Shown: in pieces, positions 7,139 to 13,975 of the stretch | How positions within the stretch are numbered: position 1 is the first letter of the stretch | Layout: each line of letters begins with the position of its first letter | Source of the DNA: Xanthobacteraceae bacterium | Lineage (GTDB): Bacteria; Pseudomonadota; Alphaproteobacteria; Rhizobiales; Xanthobacteraceae | Assembly (NCBI GenBank): GCA_030037185.1 | Contig: JASHRR010000529.1 | Location: forward strand, 1-14,079 | Direction of reading: 5' to 3' | DNA: 14,079 nucleotides | Notes under the pieces: generated by a model | What the model saw: the letters and a program-made list of their open reading frames with translations, nothing else | Database searches by the model: none | What the model was told of the DNA's origin: nothing | Program-made: the position numbers and the translations under genes

Positions 7139-7713
7139 CCAGATGCCCCAGCCTCATACCCAGGCACCTCAAGCCGGGCAGTCGCGTCGCGTCACCAGCA
7201 TCCTTCCACCGTTCAGACGCGGACCCGGATAGCCATTCACAGCAAGCCATGGCTTAAACTCGATTGGAAGGAAAGCGGCGTGGACATGCCGTCCGTCCCC
7301 CATCGTATACGGCAAGTCCTCTTGAAAGCATGCCCCGGGCTAGCGACTCCGGCGACCCCGAGACAACCTCGCATTATCGGTTGCCTGGATGCTGCCTTCC
7401 GCTACCGTAACGGCGTCGGCATCGCGATGGTAAACGATTTCGGAGCTGAACCCTCACGGCCTGCTTCCTCGCTGGGTACGCTTCCACCCGTCAGTCGCCC
7501 GACGAGAGGCAACACTCGCTAATGGTCTGCCTGCTACGCTTTGACCAGGCCGGACTTGCACCGGCGGGACTTCTTTGAGAGGTTTCACTGCCTCATTTCC
7601 GATTCTCCTCTCCCGCGGTTTTCCCAGCGCGATACGGCGGGTTTTCCGCAGTGCGCATTGGCAGCCAGGGACCGAATGACTATCTTGCCCGGCAATTTCA
7701 CAGGAGGGGGTAA
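7139..7713. other. Gene-free stretch before the 7714 gene
   Basis: Short plus-strand frames at 7280-7522 and 7541-7750 read continuously with only a TAA between them, and their translation has a repeated serine/proline/arginine character. I cannot identify them, and they lack ribosome binding sites. The stretch could be the end of an old mobile element. No rRNA or tRNA was recognised. Confidence 0.4.
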
Positions 7714-8091
7714 ATGCCTATCGACATTGATGACGTGGACATCAGTTTGATCGAGCTAGCAGAAGCGTTGAACGATCCAAAAGACGGAGAACGGTATCAA
7801 ACAGCAAAGGCCGCGCTTACCTATCGGCAGCTGAAGGGACAGATTGAAGCGACAGAAGCGCAGCGGGAAGCGATCGGGGTCCAAAAGATTGCAGCCGAGG
7901 CAGAAGCGAAAGCAGCGGATGCCGCGATAGCAAGCGCCAAAGCAGCAGAGATGGCTGCTTTGGCAGCGGAAAGGAACGCCAAGTATATGCTCTGGTCGGT
8001 AAGGGTCGCGGCAATTGCGGCGATCTTTTCCGCAGTGTCGGCAGTCGTTTCGGCAATCGCTACAGTCTTGCCGTTTGCGCATCCGAGGTGA
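7714..8091 (+). CDS. Small protein with Ala-rich helix and one membrane segment
   Basis: The 125-residue protein starts behind a near-perfect AGGAGG (7702-7707) six bases before ATG. Residues 1-25 are acidic (MPIDIDDVDISLIELAEAL). Residues about 28-90 form a long alanine-, glutamate- and lysine-rich helix likely to be a coiled coil. Residues about 92-120 are a hydrophobic segment (VRVAAIAAIFSAVSAVVSAI), followed by a short tail HPR. There is no signal peptide, so the coiled coil probably faces the cytoplasm and the C-terminus anchors it in the inner membrane. The function is unknown and no neighbour suggests one. The clean frame and ribosome site argue that it is real. Confidence 0.7.
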   Translation: MPIDIDDVDISLIELAEALNDPKDGERYQTAKAALTYRQLKGQIEATEAQREAIGVQKIAAEAEAKAADAAIASAKAAEMAALAAERNAKYMLWSVRVAAIAAIFSAVSAVVSAIATVLPFAHPR

Positions 8092-8496
8092 TGGATCGAA
8101 GATCGAAGGGGGGAATGACAGGGAGAGATGGTTAGACGGTTTCACGGCGTCGTTCGCGTTTGTAGCCGCGATATTTTAGTTTTTAGTTTCTATCATCGGC
8201 TGGAACGTTTCCACGAGCTGCGCGCCTCGCGAGCGCATATCTGTCGGCCTCACGGGCCTGGGTGCGGGTGCGAATGAGTATCTGAGACAGCCGGAGGCGC
8301 ACAGCCGTCTGCCCCAACCGAGATTGACGCCTTCTTCTTGACGAACCGTCCTGCCAAGTAAGGTCTGCGGGAAGGATAGCGAGAGACGCCCTGCAAGCCA
8401 CTGCGGCACGGGCTTTAAACTCCAAACATTGATGGCCTGAAGTTTCCGCCAAACCTCGCCTGAATTTAGACAGCAGATCGATGCAAAAGCCACAAG
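8092..8496. other. Unassigned stretch left of IS copy 1
   Basis: Minus-strand frames here (8183-8611 and 8176-8493) run into the IS relic from the left but share no sequence with the other IS copies, and I recognise nothing in them. The junction with IS homology is near 8497. No target duplication can be sought because the IS right end is missing. Confidence 0.45.
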
Positions 8497-9392
8497 TCAC
8501 GGCGAACCGACGCGTCCTTCTGCAGCGAGAGGTGCGTTCTGACCTCCGTTTTGGTACGATATGCGAGAACGTGGCGAAGATGGCGCCCGCCAACGACGAC
8601 GACGTGATCAAGACATTCCCGTCGGATCGAGCCGATCAGGCCGCATATCGTTCTGCCAAGGCGACGGCGCCGAGACCGGTCGGTCGCGAATGCCCATGGC
8701 CCGGATGCGCCGGATGAAGGCAGCGCCATCCGCGCCGTCGCGGTCGCGGATCAAGTAGCGTGGGGGCTCGTCCCGGCCGCAGGCCTCGGTCAGCGGACGG
8801 GCAAGAGAAGCTCGCGGCGTGACTGCCGCAGGATGAGAAGTCCATACACAAGCCCAAACGAGATCGTCGGCACCACAAAGATGTCGATCGACGCGATGGC
8901 GTCGACGTGATTGTGAACAAGGGTCCTCCGGCCCTGCGACGGCGGCCGTCGTCTTTTCGCCATGTACTTCGCCACGGTGGTCTGGCCGACATCCATGCCG
9001 AGCTTAAGGAGTTCACCGTGGATGCGGGGAGCGCGCCATAGCGGATTCGCCACCCTCATCTCACGAATGAGTTGGCGAATCTCATCAGGTGTCCTGGGTC
9101 GACCGCCGCGCAGCCTTGATTTCCAGCGCCACCAGGCTCGGAACCCAGCGCGATGCCGTCTGATGATGGTCTCCGGCTTGAGGATTTTCACCGCGTCCAA
9201 CACGTCGGGAGCCAGGTGATAGAGCCCCGCAAACACCAGGCCATCGATATTGCCGACGGTTACCCGCTTGGCGGCCCTACGCCTCAGCACATTGAGCTGA
9301 TGCCGAAGGGCGAGAACTTCGGTTTGCAAGGCTGCGCGCGACCGGAACAGCCCGGCCACGGCGTACCAGATCAACTCGAGGAGATCGCTCAT
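8497..9392 (-). pseudogene. DDE integrase-core transposase, frameshifted (IS copy 1)
   Basis: The protein begins MSDLLELIWYAVAGLF and reads cleanly for about 196 residues. A basic region follows (about 75-150, including GGRPRTPDEIRQLIREMRV and DVGQTTVAKYMAKRRRP), then the first catalytic aspartate, D170 in IASIDIFVVPT. At about 8804 a 37-bp deletion relative to copy 2 shifts the frame. The remainder, in other frames, still encodes LIRDRDG (second Asp) and SIRRECLDHVVV (catalytic Glu), then THLSLQKDA. Small deletions near 8640 add further damage, and the C-terminus is truncated. The fold is the rve integrase core found in IS3- and IS481-like elements; I cannot fix the family. It is inactive. 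Confidence 0.85.
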
Positions 9393-9454
9393 CGCCGTGA
9401 TTATCGACCGATTCGCAGGCGATCGACAGCTGTTTCGGGTTTACGGTAGGTACA
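8497..9454 (-). mobile_element. IS copy 1, lacking its right end
   Basis: The left terminal repeat is at 9433-9454; read outward-in it is TGTACCTACCGTAAACCC and then GAAA, one base different from the same end of copy 4. A 62-bp leader separates it from the transposase start at 9392, the same distance as in copy 4. Homology to copies 2 and 3 stops at about 8497, so the last about 80 bp and the right terminal repeat are gone. Comparing copies suggests an original length of about 1.1 kb. Confidence 0.8.
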
Positions 9455-9749
9455 GTTGACGCAGGACAAATCACACCGGTCGACTCAGACCGCGTGCGCT
9501 GGGTTAATTCTCGCGAGCGTTTCCTGCATTTGCCCAGGGTCAATTCCGGTGAGCGTCAAGGCTCAAGCGCTCGAGCGTTTCGTCGCGCAGTCTGGCACAG
9601 ACTACGAGGGCTCTTGGACCGGGCCGGCGCGTTGCTAGGCCGCAGGAACGAGGCCCCTGAGCGGTCGTTCGCTCCTTATAAGAGGGGATGCCGTCGACAG
9701 TCGGCCGTCAACGGTCGAGAGTCGGGCGCGAACCGTTAAGGCGCGAGAC

Positions 9750-10274
9750 ATGAGAGAAGTTAAAGTCCTCTCTGCCGGTATCGTGGCCGCCGCGATGTTT
9801 ACAATGACCGCGGTCCAAGCACAAAGTGTCACTTCCACCGAGGCGAACCGGGCATTCATGAAGAAAGCGATCCAGGACGATCTGGCGGAAATCCAGATCG
9901 GGAAGCTTGCGGAGCAGAAAGGTACGTACAAAAGTGTTAGGAACTTCGGGAAGAAGCTTGTCACTGATCACGGCGAGAATTTAAAAAAAGCCAAGTCAGT
10001 GGCCCACTCCATCGAAGTGAAACCTCCAAACGCTCCCAATGCTACTCAAGAAGCTAAGTACAAAAACTTGAGCAACCTAACAGGTCTGCAGTTCGATCGG
10101 CAATTCGCAGAGCGCGCGGTGCAAGTTCACCAGAGGGACATCAAGGAATTTCAGCGTCAAGCGGAAAAACCCGGCCCCACTGCCGCCTTCGCCGGCCAAA
10201 CTCTCCCAACACTCGAGCAGCATCTGCGAATTGCCGAATCTTTGAGTCGCTCAATGGCGAGAGGGGTGCGGTAG
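9750..10274 (+). CDS. Secreted DUF4142 family protein
   Basis: The 174-residue protein has a signal peptide at residues 1-24 (MREVKVLSAGIVAAAMFTMT, then AVQA before QS) and should reach the periplasm. The mature part (about 33-167) matches DUF4142, a four-helix ferritin-like domain common in alphaproteobacteria. Family features seen are FMKKAIQDDLAEIQIGKLA, then VRNFGKKLVTDHGENLKKAK with H74, VHQRDIKEFQRQAE with H127, and LPTLEQHLRIAESL with H158. No reaction is established for the family; stress-linked roles are often proposed. The start has only a weak AAGGCG upstream (9739-9744). It stands alone between two IS relics of the same orientation and shows no frame damage, so it is likely intact. 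Confidence 0.88.
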   Translation: MREVKVLSAGIVAAAMFTMTAVQAQSVTSTEANRAFMKKAIQDDLAEIQIGKLAEQKGTYKSVRNFGKKLVTDHGENLKKAKSVAHSIEVKPPNAPNATQEAKYKNLSNLTGLQFDRQFAERAVQVHQRDIKEFQRQAEKPGPTAAFAGQTLPTLEQHLRIAESLSRSMARGVR

Positions 10275-10612
10275 TGCTGCAGGGCCCGACTAACGAGCGG
10301 CACGCAACGACTTTCCGTATCCTGCCTATGCAGCAGAGCGACCATTAAGGCACAGGAAGTTTCGCTCATCGATCATATGTTATCGCCCCCTGCGCTACCC
10401 TTGCTGATCTTGCTTGACGTTGGCCATGGAAAGATGAAAGCTGCGCAAAGCTTGACGATACCGAATATCTCTGGACCGCGGCGCCATCGCGGTAGATTTC
10501 CAAATGCTTTGAAAATCCAATCACAAGCGCTCATGCGCGTGCAGGCGTTGCGGTGACGAATCCCGGCGTCGCGGCCCCTGCTTCGTATGCTCTGCAGCGC
10601 TCGGGAACGGAT
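10275..10612. other. Gene-free stretch between DUF4142 gene and IS copy 2
   Basis: Only low-information short frames occur here. The sequence ends abruptly at the IS terminal repeat at 10613. No terminator with a T-run was seen after the DUF4142 stop. Confidence 0.45.
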
Positions 10613-11287
10613 TGTCCCTGTCGGAAACTCAAAACTCGAACATATCGATGGTGTAGCCCGCCCAAGATCGGCGACGAATGCACGCGCCCTGCTCGGCACA
10701 CGTCACGCCGAACCGGCGCGTCCTTCTGCAGCGACAGGTGTTCTGACCTCGTTGTAGTATGTTTGGTACGATGCGAGAACGTGGCGAAGATGGCGGTCGC
10801 CAACGACGACGTGATCAAGACATTCCCGTCAGATCTGCCAAGGCGACCGCGCCGCGACCGATCGGTCGCGAATGCCCATGGCCTGGATGCGCCGGACGAA
10901 GGCAGCGCCATACGTCGCCGTCGCGGTCGCGGATCAAGTAGCGTGGAGGCTCGTCCCAGCCGCGGGCCTCGGACAGCGGACGGGCAAGCCATTGCCCATT
11001 AGGATGGGCTGTCACACCCAGCCACAGAAGCTCGCGGCGAGACTGCCGCAGGATGAGAAGTCCATACACAAGCCCAAACGAGATCGTCGGCACCACGAAG
11101 ATGCCGATCGACGCGATGGCGTCGGCGTGTTGGTGAACAAAGGTCCTCCAGCCCTGCGACGGCGGCCGTTGTCTTTTCGCCTTGTACTTCGCCACGGTGG
11201 TCTGCCCCACATCCATGTCGAGCTTAAGGAGTTCACCGTGGATGCGGGGAGCGCGCCTCGCGCGATAGCGGATTCGCCACGCTCATC
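10613..11287 (-). mobile_element. IS copy 2, lacking its left end
   Basis: The right terminal repeat begins at 10613 with TGTCCCTGTCGGAAACTC and is shared with copy 3 at 13600. Homology to copy 1 runs to about 11287 and then stops inside the transposase gene, where phage-like sequence begins. Roughly the first third of the element is missing. Confidence 0.8.
10635..11287 (-). pseudogene. DDE transposase remnant (IS copy 2)
   Basis: The readable core runs from MDVGQTTVAKYKAKRQRP (11216 leftwards) through IASIGIFVVPTISFG, where the first catalytic Asp of copy 1 is Gly, to RELLWLGVTAHP and LIRDRDG. A 7-bp insertion near 11252 breaks the frame upstream of this core. A deletion of about 30 bp near 10832, relative to copy 3, removes the NGYAERLIGSIRR segment that leads to the catalytic Glu. 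The C-terminus survives in another frame as LSLQKDAPVRRD and SSPILGGLHHRYVRV. The missing active-site residues and frameshifts make it inactive. It supplies the 37 bp that copy 1 lacks, which is how that deletion was recognised. Confidence 0.82.
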
Positions 11288-11559
11288 TCGCTTGAACTCG
11301 CGAAGCTTGTCGAGCGCCAGGTCGGCGAGGTTTTTCCTCAACTCGTTCCTGATCTGGAGAACGTCCACTGACTGTACCGCGCACGATTGAGCAGCGCCTC
11401 GGCCGCCTTGACGCGGCCCGCGGCACGCTTTCTCCGGTCGCGCGCCACGTCGATCAGCACCCGCACCATTTCAGGCGTCGCCGCGCGCGCCATCACCATC
11501 GCATCACGCACCGCGCGCACATCGGTCAATCGCGGCCGACCGTGGCCCGCATCAGGCAT
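11288..11559 (-). pseudogene. Broken phage-like small gene fused to IS copy 2
   Basis: The start is convincing: GGAGAG lies about 8 bases before ATG 11559. Residues 1-60 read RPRLTDVRAVRDAMVMARAA, TPEMVRVLIDVARDRRKRAA and GRVKAAEALLNRAR. This helical pattern resembles phage-associated proteins (DUF5681-like or terminase-associated) from general knowledge, so the name is tentative. Near 11385 the frame shifts: the other frame continues VQSVDVLQIRNELRKNLADL and ALDKLREFKRDE before meeting IS sequence at about 11287. A small deletion probably joined the two frames wrongly. The gene is thus both frameshifted and cut at its 3' end by the IS-derived segment. Confidence 0.5.
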
Positions 11560-11637
11560 CGACGCTCTCCATCAGCTCGGTGTCAGGCCGGCGCTGGAAC
11601 ACTTGTCCGGGCCGCCCAATTTCAGTACTGCCGGAAC

Positions 11638-11835
11638 ATGAAAAGAGCAGCGCAGGTAGTACAGAAAAGAAGGGGGCGGCCGCCGACCGGCACCGATCCC
11701 GTAACGGCCATTCGGCCGTCGGCTGAATTGCGGGCTCAGATCGACACCTGGGCCGCGACGCAGGACGATAAACCGGCGCGGTCGATTGCTATCCGGCGCC
11801 TCGTTGAGATGGCCTTGACCAAGGAAGGCCGTTGA
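11638..11835 (+). CDS. Small ribbon-helix-helix-like protein
   Basis: The 65-residue protein has a basic N-terminus (QKRRGRPPTG), then a strand-like DPVTAIRPSAELRAQIDTWA and a helix-turn-helix part DKPARSIAIRRLVEMALTKE. This order, with RS..IRRLVE, is typical of small ribbon-helix-helix regulators in Rhizobiales. Such proteins bind DNA as dimers and often act as antitoxins or element-borne repressors. I chose ATG 11638 because family members start just before the basic stretch; an in-frame start at 11542 would add a low-information leader. The ribosome site is weak (CCGGAA). No toxin is adjacent. Confidence 0.6.
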   Translation: MKRAAQVVQKRRGRPPTGTDPVTAIRPSAELRAQIDTWAATQDDKPARSIAIRRLVEMALTKEGR

Positions 11836-11876
11836 GAGGCACCAGGAAACCCGCACGCACGTTGCCTTTCCGGGCG

Positions 11877-12005
11877 ATGTCAGACACCGGGTCGCAGATT
11901 ACGCGACAGCAGGGGCTCACGCCCTGCGAAGGGCTGCGATATCTGGTTGACCGGGCATCAGCCGCGCCGGCAAAGAAACCTACCAAGGCCGAGGGTAGCG
12001 TCTGA
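11877..12005 (+). CDS. Possible fragment of a second ribbon-helix-helix-like protein
   Basis: A 42-residue frame reads MSDTGSQITRQQGLTPCEGL, then RYLVDRASAAPAKKPTKAEG. The part RQQGLTPCEGLRYLVDRASAA resembles helix 2 and helix 3 of ribbon-helix-helix proteins (compare RSIAIRRLVEMAL in the gene just upstream), while the usual N-terminal strand and first helix look deleted. It ends right where IS110-family sequence begins on the other strand, so its own C-terminus may be cut. It could be a chance frame. Confidence 0.3.
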   Translation: MSDTGSQITRQQGLTPCEGLRYLVDRASAAPAKKPTKAEGSV

Positions 12006-12133
12006 CTCAACCAGGCGATCAGCGCCGTTGGTTCGCTCGAAACCTTGCCTTCGTGGACAACCTTGCCGTTGGCATCGATGACGCAAATGCATGATTCTTC
12101 CAAACACACATCGATTCCTGCATAATGATTCAT
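12002..12133 (-). pseudogene. IS110-family transposase, N-terminal fragment
   Basis: The frame starts MNHYAGIDVCLEESCICVID and continues ANGKVVHEGKVSSEPTALIA. This is the N-terminus of the RuvC-like DEDD domain of IS110-family recombinases, with the first catalytic aspartate in GIDV (D8). After about residue 44 (LIAWLSQ) the similarity ends; the open frame continues to 11789 but only as antisense of the small genes on the other strand. More than 250 residues, including the C-terminal serine-containing domain, are missing. The gene is dead, and only its 5' part and upstream non-coding end remain. Confidence 0.8.
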
Positions 12134-12211
12134 GGTCGTCCCTCGATGATGCTTGGAGCTGGCAACGCCAGACTCCGTGTTGATGTGACACCATCATTCT
12201 GAGGGACGACC
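12134..12211 (-). ncRNA. Foldable non-coding end of IS110 relic, possible bridge RNA remnant
   Basis: Perfect 11-bp arms GGTCGTCCCTC (12134-12144) and GAGGGACGACC (12201-12211) are extended by a further paired ATGATG/CATCAT block after a small bulge. Inside the loop is a second hairpin, GGAG-CTGGC, loop AAC, GCCAG-A-CTCC (12155-12176). In IS110 elements the non-coding end upstream of the recombinase encodes the bridge RNA that guides target choice. The position fits that; the RNA assignment is inference. Confidence 0.4.
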
Positions 12212-12282
12212 CCTACCATCAGCTTACTAAGATGGCTGGGCCCGGCCCGTTACCCCATCTCGAGATGCATCCGGTTTAACTT

Positions 12283-12307
12283 CGATAACGCCCTACTGGC
12301 GTTATCG
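12283..12307 (-). terminator. Perfect hairpin after the paraoxonase-like gene
   Basis: CGATAACGCC and GGCGTTATCG form a perfect 10-bp stem with a 5-base loop, 2 bases after the stop codon of the gene ending at 12310. There is no proper T-run on the gene's strand (AAGTTAAA follows), so it is either a weak terminator or a transcript-stabilising hairpin. Confidence 0.55.
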
Positions 12308-12309
12308 TT

Positions 12310-13356
12310 CTACCGCGATGGCTGTGACTGGACGAGCGGAAAGATCGCGATGCGATCGCCGCGTACCGAACCGAGCCAGAGTTCGTTGGCGACCTGAATG
12401 GCGACGGTACTGACGCCGAACCCGTCGATATCGGGGTGGCGGATGAGTTCCTCGACCTTCAACGTGGTCGGATTGACCTTGACAACGTTCGATGTCTGCG
12501 AAGGCGCAGTCCCTCCCTGGCCAGCGGCAAGCAGCGTGCCGTCCGGGGCCCATCGGAGATTGTCGAGACGAAAGCCAACCGAAACACTGTCCCTCTTGAC
12601 CGGCGTTTGCCCGCGCGACAAGCGAATGAAAGACTGGCTGCCCCATCCGCCGATGTACAGCCAGTTACCGTCTTTGGAGATCTCCAGACCGTTCGGACCG
12701 GCTGCTTCGCTACCTGGCACTTTCATCCATCCGGTGTCCGGGTGCCATTCCCAGACCTCACCGTTGATCTCGCCCGCCATCATTCGTTCGCGCGCAGCCG
12801 CATCAGTGCCCCGCGGCAAAAAGTTTGTCGTGATAAACCCGCCGTCGGACAGACCAACGACAGAATTCAAGCCGATTGGATCGGGCGCAACCGCACATCC
12901 GATCCAGGTCAACGTAGGCGCCTTCGGCCGGGCGTCGAATTCGAAAACTTCGATCGATTCCCTGCCGCCATGATGAACGACGTAGAGGGTATGGACCGCG
13001 TTCTGTCCAGGGCGCAGATATAGGCCGTGCGCTCTGAACTTGTCGCCTTCAGAGCCGATCGGCCCAGGACACGATTCATACGTTTTCTTGTTCGGCCGCT
13101 CTCTAGACGCCGCACTCGGGAAAAGCACGGTCGTGCTCTTATCGCGCAGGTTGATGAGACGGATGGCGCCGTTCGCCGCCATACCAGACGAGAGAACCCA
13201 ATCCGACCCTGGCACAGCAGCGAGATCTTCAGGACCTAGTTGATCGCAGATGAAACGAACGTTGCCGATCGCCTCACACCCAGCTGCCTTTGCCTCAACG
13301 ATTCCGCCGATCAGTGATAACGTGATGACGATTCCTAGTGACATCAGCACCTTCAT
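12310..13356 (-). CDS. Secreted paraoxonase/SMP-30-like beta-propeller hydrolase
   Basis: The 348-residue protein has a signal peptide at residues 1-25 (MKVLMSLGIVITLSLIGGIV, then EAKAA). The mature part is a six-bladed beta-propeller of the paraoxonase/gluconolactonase superfamily. The calcium and active-site residues known from human PON1 appear in order: E43-D44 in GPEDLA, H110 in RAHGLYL, H128 in LYVVHHG, N164 in GLNSVVGL, N222 in GPNGLEISKDGNWLYIG, and D265-N266 in FRLDNLRWAPDG. From family knowledge such enzymes hydrolyse lactones or aryl esters, so a periplasmic lactonase or esterase is likely; the substrate is not readable. ATG 13356 is chosen over an upstream in-frame start at 13443 because AGGAGG sits 6 bases before it (13363-13368) and a signal peptide begins there. 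It is monocistronic. Confidence 0.82.
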   Translation of the reverse strand: MKVLMSLGIVITLSLIGGIVEAKAAGCEAIGNVRFICDQLGPEDLAAVPGSDWVLSSGMAANGAIRLINLRDKSTTVLFPSAASRERPNKKTYESCPGPIGSEGDKFRAHGLYLRPGQNAVHTLYVVHHGGRESIEVFEFDARPKAPTLTWIGCAVAPDPIGLNSVVGLSDGGFITTNFLPRGTDAAARERMMAGEINGEVWEWHPDTGWMKVPGSEAAGPNGLEISKDGNWLYIGGWGSQSFIRLSRGQTPVKRDSVSVGFRLDNLRWAPDGTLLAAGQGGTAPSQTSNVVKVNPTTLKVEELIRHPDIDGFGVSTVAIQVANELWLGSVRGDRIAIFPLVQSQPSR

Positions 13357-13395
13357 GACCGTCCTCCTATTCCCTGGGCTTTGTACACGAAGCGC

Positions 13396-13424
13396 ATTAT
13401 ACTGCCTCCGACGGAATGTATCCA
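13396..13424 (-). promoter_or_regulatory. Promoter of the paraoxonase-like gene
   Basis: On the minus strand TGGATA (13419-13424, four of six -35 positions) is followed after 17 bases by a perfect TATAAT (13396-13401). Transcription should start near 13389, giving a leader of about 33 bases that contains the AGGAGG site. Confidence 0.6.
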
Positions 13425-13599
13425 AAAGTCTCCGTGAATTCACGGTTGCGAACGACCTGTGGGTGGCGAATTCTTAATCAGGCCGCAATCGGTATCTGAA
13501 ACAGACCACGACAGTGCCGCCGCCAATTGTAATGATCGAGCGCCGCCGGAGGGGCGGTTGACCGATCCGCGTACACGCGCACCGCCTCTTCGAGCCAGC

Positions 13600-13975
13600 T
13601 GTCCCTGTCGGAAACTCAAACTCGAATCTGTAGCTCGCCCGAGATCGGCGACGAACGCACGCGCCCTGTTCGGCCCATATCACGGCGAACCGGCGCGTCC
13701 TTCTGCAGCGAGAGGTGCGTTCTGACCTCCGTTGTAGTATTTTTGGTACGATGCGAGAACGTGGCGAAGATGGCGCTCGCCAACGACGACGACGCGATCA
13801 AGACATTCCCGTCGGATCGAGCCGATCAGCCTCTCCGCATATCCGTTCTGCCAAGGCGACCGCGCCGAGACCGGTCGGTCGCAAATGCCCATGGCCCGGA
13901 TGCGCCGGATGAAGGCAGCGCCAGACGCGCCGTCGCGGTCGCGGATCAAATAGCGTGGAGGCTCGTCCCAGCCGC
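13600..13975 (-). mobile_element. IS copy 3, interrupted by copy 4
   Basis: The right terminal repeat begins at 13600 with TGTCCCTGTCGGAAACTC, matching copy 2 at 10613. The element reads leftwards and is continuous up to 13975, where copy 4 begins in opposite orientation. Its left two-thirds should lie beyond the window if this is a simple insertion. Confidence 0.82.
13616..13975 (-). pseudogene. DDE transposase C-terminal part (IS copy 3)
   Basis: The frame reads GWDEPPRYLIRDRDG (second catalytic Asp), AAFIRRIRAMGICDRPVSA, SPWQNGYAERLIGSIRRECL (catalytic Glu) and LRHVLASYQKYYN. This is the best-kept C-terminal catalytic region of the copies in the window. One extra G near 13732 (AACGGAGGTC against AACGAGGTC in copy 2) then shifts the frame. 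The true ending survives in the neighbouring frame as EVRTHLSLQKDAPVRRD through SSPISGELQIRV, stopping at 13616. It is cut at its other end by copy 4, so it is doubly inactivated. Confidence 0.82.

Noticed and set aside
8183..8611. Minus-strand 142-residue frame spanning the left junction of IS copy 1
   Set aside because: It joins out-of-frame IS sequence to unrelated flank and has no plausible start, so it is a product of the junction.
10872..11390. Plus-strand 172-residue frame over IS copy 2
   Set aside because: It is antisense to the transposase remnant, whose catalytic motifs fix the strand.
11789..12001. Continuation of the IS110 fragment frame to 11789
   Set aside because: After about residue 44 the translation no longer resembles IS110 recombinases and is antisense to the small plus-strand genes, so only 12002-12133 is assigned to the element.
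12398..13023. Plus-strand frames of about 190 residues
   Set aside because: They are antisense shadows of the paraoxonase-like gene, whose catalytic motifs fix the coding strand.
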